Source: Norana najaformis | Lineage: Eukaryota; Annelida; Clitellata; Crassiclitellata; Hormogastridae | Direction: 5' to 3' | Assembly (NCBI GenBank): GCA_964023275.1 | Contig: OZ029926.1 | Location: forward strand, 25,659,998 to 25,723,997 | Length of the DNA: 64,000 bases | Made by a program: the position numbers and the translations under genes | The notes under the pieces: model-generated | What the model saw: the letters and a program-made list of their open reading frames with translations, nothing else | Database searches by the model: none | What the model was told of the DNA's origin: nothing | Shown here: positions 1 to 12,049 of the stretch, in pieces | How the letters are laid out: each line of letters begins with the position of its first letter | Position numbering within the stretch: the first letter of the stretch is position 1

Positions 1-288
1 TCTAAGCGTCCATCTCAGGATTCTCATCTAAGTTCTCTCCAAGAACTGTTTGTTAGATAACTGTGTTCTGTCATTTCTTCTTAAGTAAGGTTCTTAAAGG
101 CGCTGTCAGCTGGTAAGATACATACCGGAAACATACATGTATTCTACCACCTGCACAACATTAGAGATTGTAGGACATCCGCTAAAATTGGTCTATTTAC
201 ACTCCACCCCTGCATTTGACCACATTTATCATTACCCACCCATCCCCTTTTGCCTAGATCTGTCTGCCATATGATTTCTTAAGTTGTA

Positions 289-1546
289 TAATGAACGAGC
301 GTTCTTCTGTTGTTGTTTTGAAACAGTTGTTGGTCAAAACGAACAGCAAAACAGCACTGTCTGGGTTCGCACGCACGACAACAAGGTTCTTGGCGAGCAG
401 CCGATCGGTCACGTGATAGAGCGATTCAAGCACTTTGTCGAATCAAAAGTCGTGGATGCCGAGGACAAATTCTAGATGTTACACATCTTTGACCCTGCCT
501 TCTTTCCAGTCATTGCTTTCGTATGTTAAGACTCAGGCTATTGATTGTAGAAGATCTTTGGTAATTGTTTGTAACTTTTTCAACGTATATCAGATAAGTG
601 ATTCTGTATTGATGTTTTAAGAATGCATGCTGTATAATGTAACACTGAAACTCTACCATCATATGAAATTTAAGAAATGTTAAAACTCAAGGTGATGTAG
701 TCTTCAGGTGTGTGATTTTTTCATAGCCTGCTGGATGACTCGACCCAGCGTTCTGGGGTTCAAATTCCCACCAGGACACGTAGCTTGAAGATTTCTGTTG
801 CTAGCGAAGAATTCCATCGATTGGGAGATCAGAAGGCAAGAAAACAGACTGGCCACATGACTTCGTAAGCCAAGTCTAGGACAACAAAGTCGCTAACTGT
901 ACTGCCTAGGCAAATGTTTGCCTAGGCAGTGGGGACTTTACTGTAGTGGGGACTGTTTGCTGTGTGGGCACCGTGCAGATGTGTATTGCGAGCACGCGCT
1001 CACAAGGAAGTCCATAGTATTAACATCCAGTCCATCTTCCTGAGAATCACACGCACTGATGCGTTACGGTAACAGCAACATAGAAGTTTCCAGACTAAGT
1101 TAGATGTAGGAAGAAGCAAGTCACTCTGCTCCAAGTCTACATTTTTTGACTAAATATGGGCAGGCCACTAGTGCTTCCCGAATCCAAGCTCTGCTGGTCT
1201 TTCATTTGAAACTGAAGCTTCAGTGTAGTAACATGGCAGTTCATGTTGTTGCCTTGTTCACTATTGGTTATGGTGATTGTGCCATGCGACTTTTTTGAGG
1301 AAATTTGGTCATGTACGGTTATTTGTGTGATGGTCTCGTGGTTGGCATGCTGGCTGTCAACCAAGAGATAGGGTTCAAATCCAAGGCTGAGCGACGTTTC
1401 AAAATTTCTGCTTCACTTGTGCTCATTGCCAACTCCCAATAAAATGAGTACAGTGACCGCACATTGTCAGTGAGAAGATGGGTGGCGAGGTCAAGGACTG
1501 GCCAGATACCATCTCATTCTGATAATAGGAAAACAGTCGTTAACAC
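289..1546 (+). repeat. TARS 3'-flank duplication, copy 1
   Basis: This stretch matches 32490-34290 in the same order and orientation: end of the last intron, terminal exon, 3' flank, a tRNA-like SINE portion (about 715-905) and a second SINE-2-like portion (about 1325-1545, with the box-B-like ggttcaaatcc). Non-coding similarity looks like roughly 75-80 percent by eye. Copy 1 lacks two insertions found in copy 2, near 32725-33115 and at 33902-34154. Left of base 289 I could not follow the similarity. Confidence 0.8.
327..475 (+). pseudogene. Duplicate of the last TARS exon (partial or orphan copy)
   Basis: The segment has a splice acceptor (gaaacag) and then 149 bases encoding 49 codons to a TAG stop, exactly the length and phase of the last threonyl-tRNA synthetase exon at 32518-32666. 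By eye 40 of 49 residues are identical, including the run from [10 protein letters not shown] and the ending DAEDKF. It would be the end of the anticodon-binding domain. Nine replacements, several non-conservative (Asn to Trp, Lys to Ile, Gln to Val, Arg to His), outnumber silent changes, which suggests relaxed constraint. The frame is intact. The rest of a TARS copy could lie before base 1, or this may be an orphan exon copied with its 3' flank. Homology is sure; whether it is expressed is not. Confidence 0.8.
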
Positions 1547-1564
1547 TTCATAGTCATGACTGCC

Positions 1565-1598
1565 CCTTAAGCTAACCCCAATAGGGGTTAGCTTAAGG
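1565..1598. repeat. Perfect 15-bp hairpin
   Basis: Arms 1565-1579 and 1584-1598 are perfect reverse complements separated by four bases. It sits just past the duplicated block and has no matching gene end nearby on either strand. Confidence 0.8.
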
Positions 1599-1599
1599 A

Positions 1600-2343
1600 A
1601 CAGCTAAAAATACAATGACAAAAATTTTTATTGTGTGGTAAGTGGTAGACCATTAAGGTTCTTTGCATCAACTGCATCTTCCTCCAAGATCTCCAATTAC
1701 AGACTTAATGTCTTCAAAATTGCGTTGGTCATCTTATCCACCACGGGTCAAATTTAAAGTTGTTGCTCTTGTGTACAAAGAGCTTCGTATATGATCTAGC
1801 ACCGAGCTATCTTGCTGACCAGCTCTGCGCTTTTGAGGTGAATTTATAAATTAGCGCGATATAATTATCTGATTAACACTAATATTTAAAAGTACTTGCA
1901 TACTGCATCTACGTGTGGATAAATATAAGTATTACATCGAAAACAAGTTTTCACATCTGAACAGCTTATGTTTGAGGCATAAAGGAAACAATGGAGTAAT
2001 AGAACAATGAAGCAACAAATCGACCCGCCATGTTCAGGAATTAAGCCGCCCCGTTAAAACGTCAACGAACTTCTCCAATTTCACTTGTAAGTGCGACCTT
2101 ATAGTTTATTTAAATATCCAGAGAGCGATATCAGAAGCTCTTTGAGTACTTACTTACGTAATTAATCTCGAAACCTCTACCGGAAGTGGCGTCTATTGTT
2201 CTCGTCGTTGGCCAGAATTAAAATGTTTATTATCGTGAACGGTCTTTATCAAAGAGATCTTTATTGTTGATTGCTACGTTTAACAAGTCGCAAAATTCCC
2301 GAGTCTCTTGAAGATTAATGAATCAGTTTGTTCTCTGCCAAAA
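1600..2343. other. Intergenic DNA upstream of the UBE2Q start
   Basis: AT-rich sequence with no coding segment recognised. It presumably holds the promoter and 5' untranslated region of the UBE2Q-like gene. No TATA box or other specific site stands out at a convincing position. Confidence 0.5.
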
Positions 2344-5300
2344 ATGGCTTGTATGGCTCGGCTTAAAGAGGACACGAAGTTTCTAGAAAATCTCTTTTCT
2401 AACAAAAACGAGCGTTTTGAGATCATCTCTGCCTCAGTCGATGAAGTGACTTGTCGTTTCATCGGAAAAGCAAGCGATCGATCCGTCGTTATTCACGCAA
2501 ATGTTACGGTGCGAATAAAAATTATAATAGCTCTCTAATCTAAGTTTTCTAAATTTTGTATTGCACTCCCTTTAAGCATCTCTGAGACGTTACGAAACGA
2601 GGCTATTTTAGCTTCGGGCAAACTAAAAGTCTCAATTCTTTGTTAGCTTGATGATCGAATTTATCGATTTCGGTTGTCTTGCGCGCGGAGGAAATTCAGA
2701 AGTTATGATTTAAAGTAATTATATGTCTTACGAAAGCATCGTCAGGCAAAGAGTTTTATCGCAAGCTGTTTGATCGCCTTCGAGGACTTCTGAAAAGGCG
2801 ATATATAAATGTCCCGATAACTGACTAACTTCATTGACTTCCTCGAGAGTCCAAGTGACTGAACACTTGAGGAGGCCAGAAACTTGGATTCTTGAGAAAC
2901 CCTAGTTTGTTTCTGGGTCAGGTTACAAGACAAGATTGCCAGTTGGGTGGTGAAATAATTCATTCCTGGGTAAGTGTCCCCCAGATATCTTTACCTTGTA
3001 TGGGGAAGAGGGGAAGGGAAGGGTAACCCAAATTCAAAGAAAGGCAAAGGGGTTAGCACATACAGTTATTTCAGTACAGAACATGTGTTCTTGTGAATGG
3101 TGGCACTTCTTAAGGGGTGATATGAGGGAGTTGTTAGGTGAGTGAACGAATGAGGTGCGTTTTAACATGTGTTCTTGTGAACAGGAGACTTATCCGCAGA
3201 CCGCTCCAATCTGGTTCTCTGAGACAGACGACCTTTTAGTTTCAGCTGCAATCGAAAAATTATGTGATACATCGCCAAGCAATTACAACGTAAGTTCATC
3301 TTAAAAGTGTAACATAACGTTTTCACTTGTCTACAACAATAAATGCAGAATTAATATTATTAACGTAAGGTATCATGTATCAGCTGATGGAAAATGTCAC
3401 GTCCATTCCTGAGATATAGTCCCATTTCTCTACCAGTGATCACATATGTGTAACATCCACTTATAAATGTGTTTTATTGTGTTATTTGCATGTAATATGG
3501 TCTGCAAATTTGCCAGGTAAGCACTAACTGAAAATCACGGCTACTGATTTCACCAAATCCTCATTCATTCGTTCATTTTGTGTAGATCCTCTTCAAGATG
3601 TCTTCTTGAAAGCCCTTCCAACCCAGCATCGATGCAAGAGAACTGTTTTCTTTCACTGCGTAACTCTTTAATGTTACAAGCTTTTATGGGATTTTACAGA
3701 TAATGAGGCTACCTTGAAGCGGCACTCAAATTTCTTATTACGATTACTGTATCAAAAGGAGGTCATAAAACTAACCGCACATCATTTTTGTGTAGAAGTT
3801 GCTACTGAATTTGAACAAACTCCAAAATATTTGCAGTAGCTTTCCACAACACGTTTTTCGTGCCAGAACTTGCTGAGCAGCAGCTGGTCAAATTATTTAC
3901 CTCTTCTCCTATAAGTTTTTAAATCCCGAGGGATCTTATGTAACTTTGAAATTGTTTTGTTCTCTTGGTGTTTACAGATTTGTAAACAGATTCGTATTCT
4001 GCTGACGGAATTATGTCAAATGTCGGGATTTTCTCAACCTGAAGAGATTAAGGTGATCGACTCCTACCTTACCAGTAAGGTTCGTATCAACAGCTGATCT
4101 CTTGGTGAAAGGTCAAGCATTCGGCACTCGTTATCTTTTGGGAAATGCATTTATTTTCTGGCAACTGTTTTATAAGCAATTGGTGAAGGATTGTTTCATT
4201 TGAAAAATATGATAATATGCAGATCATGTAGAACTTATGTTAGCATTTATTTTATTGCAACTTTATATATTCTGGCAGAAATTGGCATAAAAGTCCAAAA
4301 CCGACAGCATGCAATGCCACTTCAGTTGTAAAACCTGTGACGATAATTTGTAACAATGATGAACCTAATTTGTTTAGCTTAAATTATCACAATTAATAGC
4401 TGCACAAAGTTCAGCTTCTAACTAACTTCCAGTTTGACTAAATATGAATATTTTAATAATAAACAACGAATAACAGTAATGAGCACCTCTGCTGCATTAT
4501 CCTATGTACTTTGCTTACTTTACAGGGTGATTCAATGCACATCAATATAACAGCAGAAGATGATGAAGATTCAGATCTGGCAGACGACGATTTCCACTAC
4601 GAAATGGACGAAGACCAGTCCAAGTAATAATGATAATTAGTAACTTCTACAGCGCCAGTGTCTAATGCACAAGGCGTCAGCCGATGGTGCACCAAAGCCA
4701 AGCCACAATTAGGTCGATATCCAGAAGGTCAGTCCACAAGACAGAGGCAGCCTAAGGTGGATAAACAATTTGGAATAGGTCAGTTTTAGGCAGGCACAAC
4801 GGCAGCTTTTTCCGATGTAGCTGTGCCATTATTTTCTTTTTTCAGTTTTAAGTTTCTTCTGCAGAAGGTTTTTGCTTTTGACGTAACTGAGATGGGCAGA
4901 ACAAGTGATGTATGTCATTCCCTACTCTTTTCTTCCCCTTATCTCTCCTTCAGATCCAATTACAAACATCACCTATCGTAACCATCTGACTGCCTGCCTT
5001 TCAACGAGAATAAGCTGTTAAAAATTTCATTTATTTTAATGAAGAATGCAATTTTTGTTGGATTTTTCACCAAAGACGATTTAATGTTGTTGTCTGTGTT
5101 AAATTCTTTAGTGAGAACAAGGTGAACGAAGAGTTGGACGGCATCGACACAGACAATCTCCTCACCCTCGAAAGGCTGAAACAGTCCCAAAGACAAGATT
5201 ACCTTCAAGTAAATGTCACTGTAAATGTCTCGTTTTACCCACTGGAGCCAGACTTCTGGTTCCCTGACCTACGGGATTTCGACCAAACTTCTCCAACGGA

Positions 5301-8300
5301 TTGTGATTTAGAACTGGTTTCATTTGAAGCGAGTATTGATTGAAAGTATTGATTGATGGGTGCCTTGTGTGAAGTGAGTATTGATTGAAAGTATTGATAG
5401 ATTGGTGCCTTGTGTGTTATGATATGGGCGCTATATAAGTCTGATTAGATTAAAATGCCTGTGGTTATTCTTAATTGTTTGCCTGCCTTTATCTCTGTCA
5501 AGGGCCAAGACTTGTCTTATTTGATGGTGGACTGATGTTACTCAGTTGGAAGCTTACTGAAAACGACACTCTATACATATTCATTTGCATTGAAGTGTAG
5601 CCTGCTTTTATTTAGCGCCTTTAAATCACTCTTAGTTTGATTCAGGGCATTTATAAGTTGGTTTTTAGTTGACAAGGAAACACTGTTGCTTGTTTTTTGA
5701 ATAGTCATTCAGCTCTGTAGGAGGGATTAATTCCATCCAGAAGGAGAGAGAGATTCACCAATAAATCCTTATGAAATTTCCTCGTCTGCTGCAAGCAGAC
5801 GAGGAAAACTGGTCCAGTGTGTCAAGCTTAGTTTGTTAGTTGTTTAAATCTGTTTTGTTCATGTTCAGTTGGCAACATTTAGATTGTATTTGCGCAGAGA
5901 GTGGGTATGGATGTAGCTGAAAACTTGTATAGAGCCATTAAAGTACTTCAGAAAGGCTACGTAACAGAACTAAAAAGTTGCATCTTAAGATAAGATAAGA
6001 ATTTTCCTTGAGCTATTTTTGGCAGTGAAGCTTGAAGTCTGAGTGGAAGACGTTTTCTCGAGGACGGTCCATTGCAGGTGAAAGAACAGTCGGTTGATTG
6101 GATGTTCCTTTCTTTAGATCTGTTTGTCTATTTGCTCAGTCTGCCTAGCTGTATTTCTGTGTGCTCTTTCTGTCCATGTATGTCTTTCTTTCTGTGTTCT
6201 GTCTCTCTCTGTCAGTGTGTCTGTCTGTCAGTGTGTCTGTCTGTCAGTGTGTCTGTCTGTCAGTGTGTCTGTCTGTCAGTTTGCATCTTATTCTTCTGTT
6301 GTGTTTGTGAAAACAGGGTACAATGACTGGTTCAGTGCAAGCATCAGATCGACTTCTAAAGGAACTGAGGGAGATCTATCGATCACAAAGTTTTAAACAA
6401 GGTTTGTTTACTGCTGTCTGTCGGTCACAAAGTTTTAAACAAGGTTTTTTAATGATGTCTATTAATCACAGAGTTTTAAACTGTTTGATTTGGGCTTTTT
6501 ACCATACTCACTCTGCCGTTTGTTTATGACTGAATTCATGAGTAAGATGTTTCCCGTGACTGAGCTTTTTTTGGGCGCTGAAGTAATGCAAAGGTTACGA
6601 TTACAGCCAATCGATGGACATACGTAATCTGAACATATGTAATATGTAAACGGACATATGTAATCCTACTGCAGCAACAGTGTGGGTATTTTGTTGAATG
6701 AATACTAATTTCCCTGCTGATAAAAACTTCCCTGCTGTCTAGAACCATGATTGCAGAACGATATTAAATATTATTTGACAAAACGGTGGTTATTTTTAGT
6801 CAGGAACAGTATGATGATACTTTACACAGAGGTGCTTTGGTGCCGTTTTGGTGCTTGTTTTGAACGCCAGTGATGTTTTTGTCATAGTTACTCTGACTGC
6901 TCCTGAGTAATGAATTTACATGTTGTGCATAGCGTTGTAAAGGGTGGTTTTCAAGGATATATCTGGGGTTACTTCGGTTTACCAATTTGTAGTATGGAGT
7001 GTGCCATTGTGGGCTGTCCTGTAGCATGCTGGATCTGTTATTCAGTGGTTGTGAGATCGATCCTGCTGAGTAGCGACTCTGGATAGGTTGTTGGCAAACA
7101 CTTATCTTGTGCTTTGGACTATGACTTGCTGAGCATGCACTCATTATGAGTGTGATCAGGAAAAAGAACAAATGAGTCTGCCGTTAACTTTTGCAGTTGG
7201 AGTTTTGGTTGCCAGCTGTGGAAGGACAAGCATGTTAGAGTCACGTTTTGCCTTTTTCTTGTTTATTGCAGGTATCTACGACCTCGAATTAGTAAACGAT
7301 AACCTCTACGAGTGGAACATCAAACTAATGAAGTATGTTTAAAGTTTTGTTTGACAGAAAACTTTCAAATGCAAAGTATACGGTCGTGTATTTTGCTTTT
7401 GAACTTGCTTTGTTGTGGGGTTTATCACAGCTGTTGTGATGTTTGCACTCAATTTATTCAAAGGAATTGTTTAAGAAATGAAGAAATTACAGCTTGAATC
7501 AGTTAAAGAATGATTAATTCTATCATAATCTGTCAGTAAGTTGATCAGTTAGTTAAAGCATTGACTCACGAAATAATCACTTCAAAGTAAATAAATTAAA
7601 GAGCAAAGTAACTGTTGGGCTGAATCAGCTCAGCAACAATTTAGGAATAGTAATTTTAATAATAATAATATTATTAAAGTTTTTTTGCAATACCTCTTCA
7701 TCTGTGTCAAGCATGGTCATGCCATTGCCTTCAGAGATAATCGCAAAACTGGGACGAGGCTTGATTCTTCAGAAATCCATCTGGTGTTCCCCAAATCTGA
7801 TTTTTTCATTTTTGACAGATTCCTAGCTTGCATAAAATAATAATTATTATAGTAATATTAATAATAATAATAGTTATAATGACAGTAATAATAATAATTA
7901 TAGTATGCTTAATAATTATTATAGTAAGATTAATAATAATAATAATATCCATCAGGATTAAAAAATTCTATGGAGAATTAAAAATTCTGGGATGGCTCGT
8001 CTTCTAGCTTTGTGTGTGTTTCACTTTGTAGAGTTGACCCAGATAGTGCGCTGTATGGTGATCTGGTTGTTCACAAGGAAAAGTACGGCCTTGACCACAT
8101 TCTTCTAAACTTCACGTTTAAGGTTTGTACGTTACGGAAAATCTGTAATGTTCAACGTCAGTTGGATGATATTGCAATTTCAATTTCCTTTTGCAAAGAA
8201 TTTTTGTTTTTTTTTGCAAATTTGTTGTGATTGATGAGGCTCCAGAAACTGAAAGACAGGCTTTGGAGATTAAGATTATTGACATACTGACTCACCATGA

Positions 8301-9845
8301 CCTGGTTTCTTGTTGACATGCTTATTCGCCATGATTAGATTATCTGTTGATTCGTCTGGAGTAGTCTCCCTGTTTACATTACTCACAACAGCGTGTTGCT
8401 AGACACATTCGCAAAGCAGCTTAAGACCTATTTGTATCGTTTTTCTTATGTTGTCTGACCCCTTGTGCCTTTAGGATTTGAGGAAGTCGGTTTAGCTGAG
8501 TTGTTTTTTGTAGGACACATTTCCATTTGAGCCTCCATTTGTCCGAGTCATCCATCCGGTGATTTCCGGCGGATATGTGCTTGGTGGTGGCGCCATCTGC
8601 ATGGAACTCCTGACGAAACAAGGCTGGAGCGGCGCCTACGGCCTCGAATCTGTCATTCTGCAGATTTCAGCCACTTTAGTTAAAGGCAAGGCGAGAATCC
8701 AAATGGGGGCATCAAAGGTTAGTTCTGCATAATAATTTAACCCCTCTGTCTTTTAGTGAAGGCTTGAATATAAAATACTGTATATGCTTAAGTTTTGTTA
8801 GATATAACTTTAACTCTGCTGATAATTAAAGTAAAGTATCCCATATCCCACAGGTGAGATGTAGTGGAGGCGCTCATTTCCTTTTCTTTAGGCCCTTGCG
8901 CTGGCAATGGACGAATCCCAAGGTCCTGGACATGGGGCCAAGAAATCACAGGACTTGCCATTTACTTTCCAAGTTTCGCCAGTACCAAATTATACTGCTT
9001 GGTGACAGAGGCACTGTGTGCTCAAACAACTTGCAACCTGCAACTGCATGATCATCGACCAAACATGTTACCGATAGAACACCATATCATACATTAATAA
9101 ATAAACAGCCTGTTTTGTCACACGAGCAACTTTTGACCGGGTGTGTGAGGGGAAGTTAACGAAGTCTTGGGAGTAATTCTGTGCCGTTGCTCTATAGCCG
9201 TTGATTTGATTAAGGTGCAGTGCTGAATACGTAGATCTCTCTAAGGATTTCGTTTTGTTTTGTTTTAGCACCAGTACACGCTAGCCAGAGCTCAGCAGTC
9301 TTTCAAATCGCTTGTTCAAGTTCACGAAAAGAGTGGTAAGTAAACAGGACCTCGTGCTATTGATCTCTGCCGTTTAAAAACGCATCTTGTGAGGTACCTG
9401 AAGAGAAAGAGTTAGGTTCTAAGGCTGAATTAAAATCCTTATTTCAACTGATGCTTGATTAACAAATCAAAATGACTTAGAAATATTTAATGGTTTATTC
9501 AGAATACTAGTAATCCGCACAAACTACAATATGTTCTTGGATACCCATGATTCCGTTTAGCGCAAAGTGGCAGAGTCATATTCCCCAAAGCTGTTATTTA
9601 AAAGTTCAGATGTTTGCGAAAGTATATACTGCATCCCTACAGTCAGATCCAGGGGAGGCGATTCTAGGTAAATGGCCCCAAACCAATTAAAAGTTTGTTA
9701 ACTCGGTCTTGGTAAATTTCGCTTATCATCATGCAGTTGAATGCCAAATTTTTATCTTTCAATTTCACTGCACTCTTCTGTTGTTCAATCCTTTTCTTTT
9801 ATTTTACTTCTAGGATGGTTCACACCGCCAAAAGAAGACGGCTAA
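2344..9845 (+). CDS. UBE2Q: UBE2Q-family E2 ubiquitin-conjugating enzyme, 11 exons
   Basis: Exons: 2344-2508, 3185-3289, 3978-4079, 4526-4617, 5112-5208, 6317-6401, 7272-7332, 8032-8122, 8514-8717, 9269-9335, 9814-9845. They join in phase to 366 codons plus stop; human UBE2Q2 is about 375. Residues 1 to about 125 form the RWD-like N-terminal domain of the family, followed by an acidic linker (about residues 125-155, many Asp/Glu) and the UBC fold from about 200. The active-site cysteine is about residue 295 in [10 protein letters not shown]. The protein ends TPPKEDG, as in vertebrate Q2. E2 enzymes receive ubiquitin from E1 and pass it, with an E3, to substrates. I chose ATG 2344 (aaaATGG context); in-frame ATGs at 2308 and 2353 are alternatives. 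The exon 4 donor is weak, and the exon 6 donor is duplicated in frame 42 bases downstream. Q1 versus Q2 cannot be decided. Confidence 0.93.
4624..4790 (-). mobile_element. LINE-C 3' tail inside UBE2Q intron 4
   Basis: Read on the minus strand it carries the LINE-C 3' module (wording like gatgccttgtgcattagac, then ggcgct and gaagtt) seen in plus orientation at 16520-16660 and 30775-31050. It begins about seven bases past the exon 4 splice donor, so it abuts the exon. Confidence 0.7.
5225..5455 (+). mobile_element. LINE-B 3' tail inside UBE2Q intron 5
   Basis: Shares the LINE-B end (gggcgctatataagtct then attagatt) with 14225-14365, 28500-28625 and 29190-29635. An internal stretch with gagtattgattgaaagtatt is tandemly doubled (about 5330-5400). 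It follows directly after the exon 5 donor. Confidence 0.65.
6160..6292. repeat. TCTG-rich microsatellite in UBE2Q intron 5
   Basis: A unit of about 16 bases, tctgtctgtcagtgtg, repeats about five times within tctg-rich sequence, shortly before exon 6. Apparent Cys/Ser/Val-rich reading frames here are low-complexity artefacts. Confidence 0.85.
6380..6490 (+). repeat. Tandem triplication of an exon-intron junction (UBE2Q exon 6 donor)
   Basis: The last part of exon 6, tcacaaagttttaaac with the following splice donor, is present at about 6383-6401, again at about 6425-6443 with an intact gt donor, and a third time, degraded and without a good donor, near 6466-6482. The second donor is 42 bases, a whole number of codons, downstream of the first, with no stop between. 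Confidence 0.85.
6713..7160 (+). repeat. Dispersed repeat R1 plus a SINE-like segment in UBE2Q intron 6
   Basis: 6713-6920 matches 13265-13475 (shared words include gattgcagaacgatat and gaacagtatgatga) and partly 13725-13810. The following 6970-7160 resembles 23765-23960 (ggataggttgtt, aacactt) and may be a tRNA-derived SINE. No coding potential recognised. Confidence 0.6.
7655..7950. repeat. AAT-type microsatellite tracts in UBE2Q intron 7
   Basis: Clusters of aataataat and attattat at 7655-7675 and 7835-7950, interrupted by unique DNA. No gene signal. Confidence 0.8.
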
Positions 9846-10440
9846 TTATTTCGTTTGACTTCCAAGCGCTCCTTCATTGACTCACTTACTAACTTTAACG
9901 CGAAAAGCGAGGAGAGTTTTCTGCGTTTAACACATTTGGACAATTTGGGGGCTTTGCGTAGGAATCGTTTCAAACTTGGGCTGTAGAAATTGTGAAGTTT
10001 ATATTTGGATCGATTAGGTCAGTTCCGATCCAGTCTTGTGGTGAATATGGCTGCACGAGTTATAATTCAGAGGCGTTTGACATTCGTTTCCATTCTCTAT
10101 AATTTCCAGCTTCTTATTCAAAGAAAATGCTTGTATGTAAAGATTGTGAGGAAAACGTTACAATACCTAGAAAACTGTTACAAGTTACGCATTACAAAGT
10201 TACGTAATAACAATGGTGAAACCTCATTTTGTATTTGTTACATGCAATTAGAAATGTGCAGAATGTGCATATCTGTACGTTATTATTCGTCGCAATGTTC
10301 CATTTTCAAGATTTATCGATTTCGTACATTCTCCACAAAATCCTGAGTTCTAATCAGTTTTTCAAATTGGAAGCAGAAAAATGTTAAAAGAACATTGCAT
10401 ATATTGTTTTACATGGCAGCTGAATTGTATGAACATTTGC
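9846..10440 (+). other. UBE2Q 3' flank
   Basis: Follows the UBE2Q stop codon and should contain its 3' untranslated region. The AATAAA-like words near 10568 lie in a SINE tail, so I do not call a poly(A) site. The open frame at 10005-10346 has no recognisable protein character. Confidence 0.4.
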
Positions 10441-10444
10441 TGTT

Positions 10445-10590
10445 TTACAAGAAGTGCGAGTTTGAGCCTCCCAGGACAGTTACGGCATAAGGACCATAGG
10501 CAAGTCCTTTGTTCATGATTGCTCAGCGCCGTTGATTTATGCTCTAATCATTAGAGAGTGGCACTTAATAAATACAGAAAAAATTATGTA
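10445..10590 (+). mobile_element. SINE-1 fragment
   Basis: Contains the box-B-like gcgagtttgagcctccc and the SINE-1 tail words tgctcagcgcc and ggcacttaataaatacagaa. The 5' tRNA-like half is mostly missing. Confidence 0.65.
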
Positions 10591-11422
10591 GCTCCTCTTT
10601 AAGAGCTTCTTGGAGGTTCCCGTAACAGTGCGTATGCTGTGCATCTTTTCAGTAATGATGCTCTTATTATGTATATATCTCCGGGTATTTATATAGCACC
10701 TTTTAAGAACCCCACAAGCATGCTAAAACATGACTACATAGGGTGCAATTTAATATGAGTTGAAAATGTTTCTTGAGCTGTCTGGGAAAAGTAGATTTTC
10801 AGAGGAAGATTGCTTTAGAAGGCTTGTGTTATGGTTCGAAATGTAGCGCTGTGGCGAAGGAGTCATTGAGGAACTGTACATCTTCTGGTCTCTGGGGCTT
10901 CACAGATCATAAAATTTTAGTTGTGTCAGTCCAATAGATTGATTTCAGAAAGCGGTTTTGCTTAGAAGTGTCCATCGCTTGATTCACTGCACAAAATGAT
11001 AATTGTGCCATAGAATTTCAAAATTGTTATGTGTGCGGAGTCGGTAAATCTGAACCTGAGGCAAACCAAATGATTAGATTTGATCAAATGGCTTTCGTAA
11101 GCTAACACATTTAGAGCTATGCCAAGATTCCGTGCAACAGATATTCTGAAAAATTTCTTCTTTGTCACTGAAAATTTGCTTTGTTGTATAGTTTGGTATA
11201 AACACTCTTTGTAAACCAGTCTCTCTTGCAACCATACTGCATCCCCTTCCTTCTACAACTGAAGCAACTGCTGCTTGCATTTCATGTTCAGGAACATGAG
11301 CCTCTTGATGGTCTATTTGTTTTTCTTTTCTTATGATAAGGCATGCCTGATCTGAAAAATATATAATAAATTTATAAAAACATTTCTGTCGGTTTAATTG
11401 GAAATGTTATTAATTGGAAATG

Positions 11423-11461
11423 CGTTGGCACCCTTGATCCTTAGGATCAAGGGTGCCAATG
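11423..11461. repeat. Hairpin 1 of an adjacent pair
   Basis: Arms 11425-11440 and 11444-11459 are perfect 16-bp reverse complements around a 3-base loop. Similarity continues outward with one mismatch to about 21 bp. Confidence 0.85.
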
Positions 11462-11511
11462 CATACAGAGATCGTGGATGCAAAACTATGATGTTTTTAC
11501 TTAAATGCATC

Positions 11512-11577
11512 TTGCACTGTAAATCACGTCATTCAAATCATAATCTAACGATTTGAATGACGTGATTTACAATGCAA
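11512..11577. repeat. Hairpin 2 of an adjacent pair
   Basis: Arms 11512-11539 and 11550-11577 (28 bp each) are reverse complements with one mismatch and a 10-base loop. It lies 52 bases beyond hairpin 1. Confidence 0.85.
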
Positions 11578-11739
11578 AGTCTTGAAATAGTTTTAAGAAA
11601 TAAATCAATTATATTCACAGTTGTATTTAAAAAGTATGAAATGGCTTTCCTGCAGGGTTCGTAATAAAACTGAAAAAATTACCTTTTAACGTCAAAATCT
11701 AATTTTTGCGCTAATTATTACAAAACCTGACTGATTCCG

Positions 11740-11868
11740 GGATCTTGTCCTAAAACCGAACCTTTCTGCCTAGCGATTTTGTTTTGACTGAGCGCCTGTG
11801 AATAAGCTGGTTCCCCCGACTTAGCTTTCGATGGGCGCTGTAGAAATCTCGAGATTTCGATTACGAAA
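11740..11868 (+). mobile_element. LINE-A 3' end
   Basis: Has the LINE-A signature in sense orientation: attttgttttgactgagcgc, then tgtgaataagct, then gggcgctgtagaaatctcg, then a degraded attacg tail. Confidence 0.75.
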
Positions 11869-12049
11869 ACCCGCTCCATTCATGCCAAAACGCAGAAAGT
11901 AGGTTCAATCAATAAATATAATACGCTGGTACCCTGCTTTTCTTCAGTACGAGAAAATAGGGATCAAAGGTGCATCGGGATCACGGGAGCCAAGTCTCCC
12001 TTACCCACTGTTCCCGAAGTGGTACCGAGAATTGCAATAGTAAGGTTTT

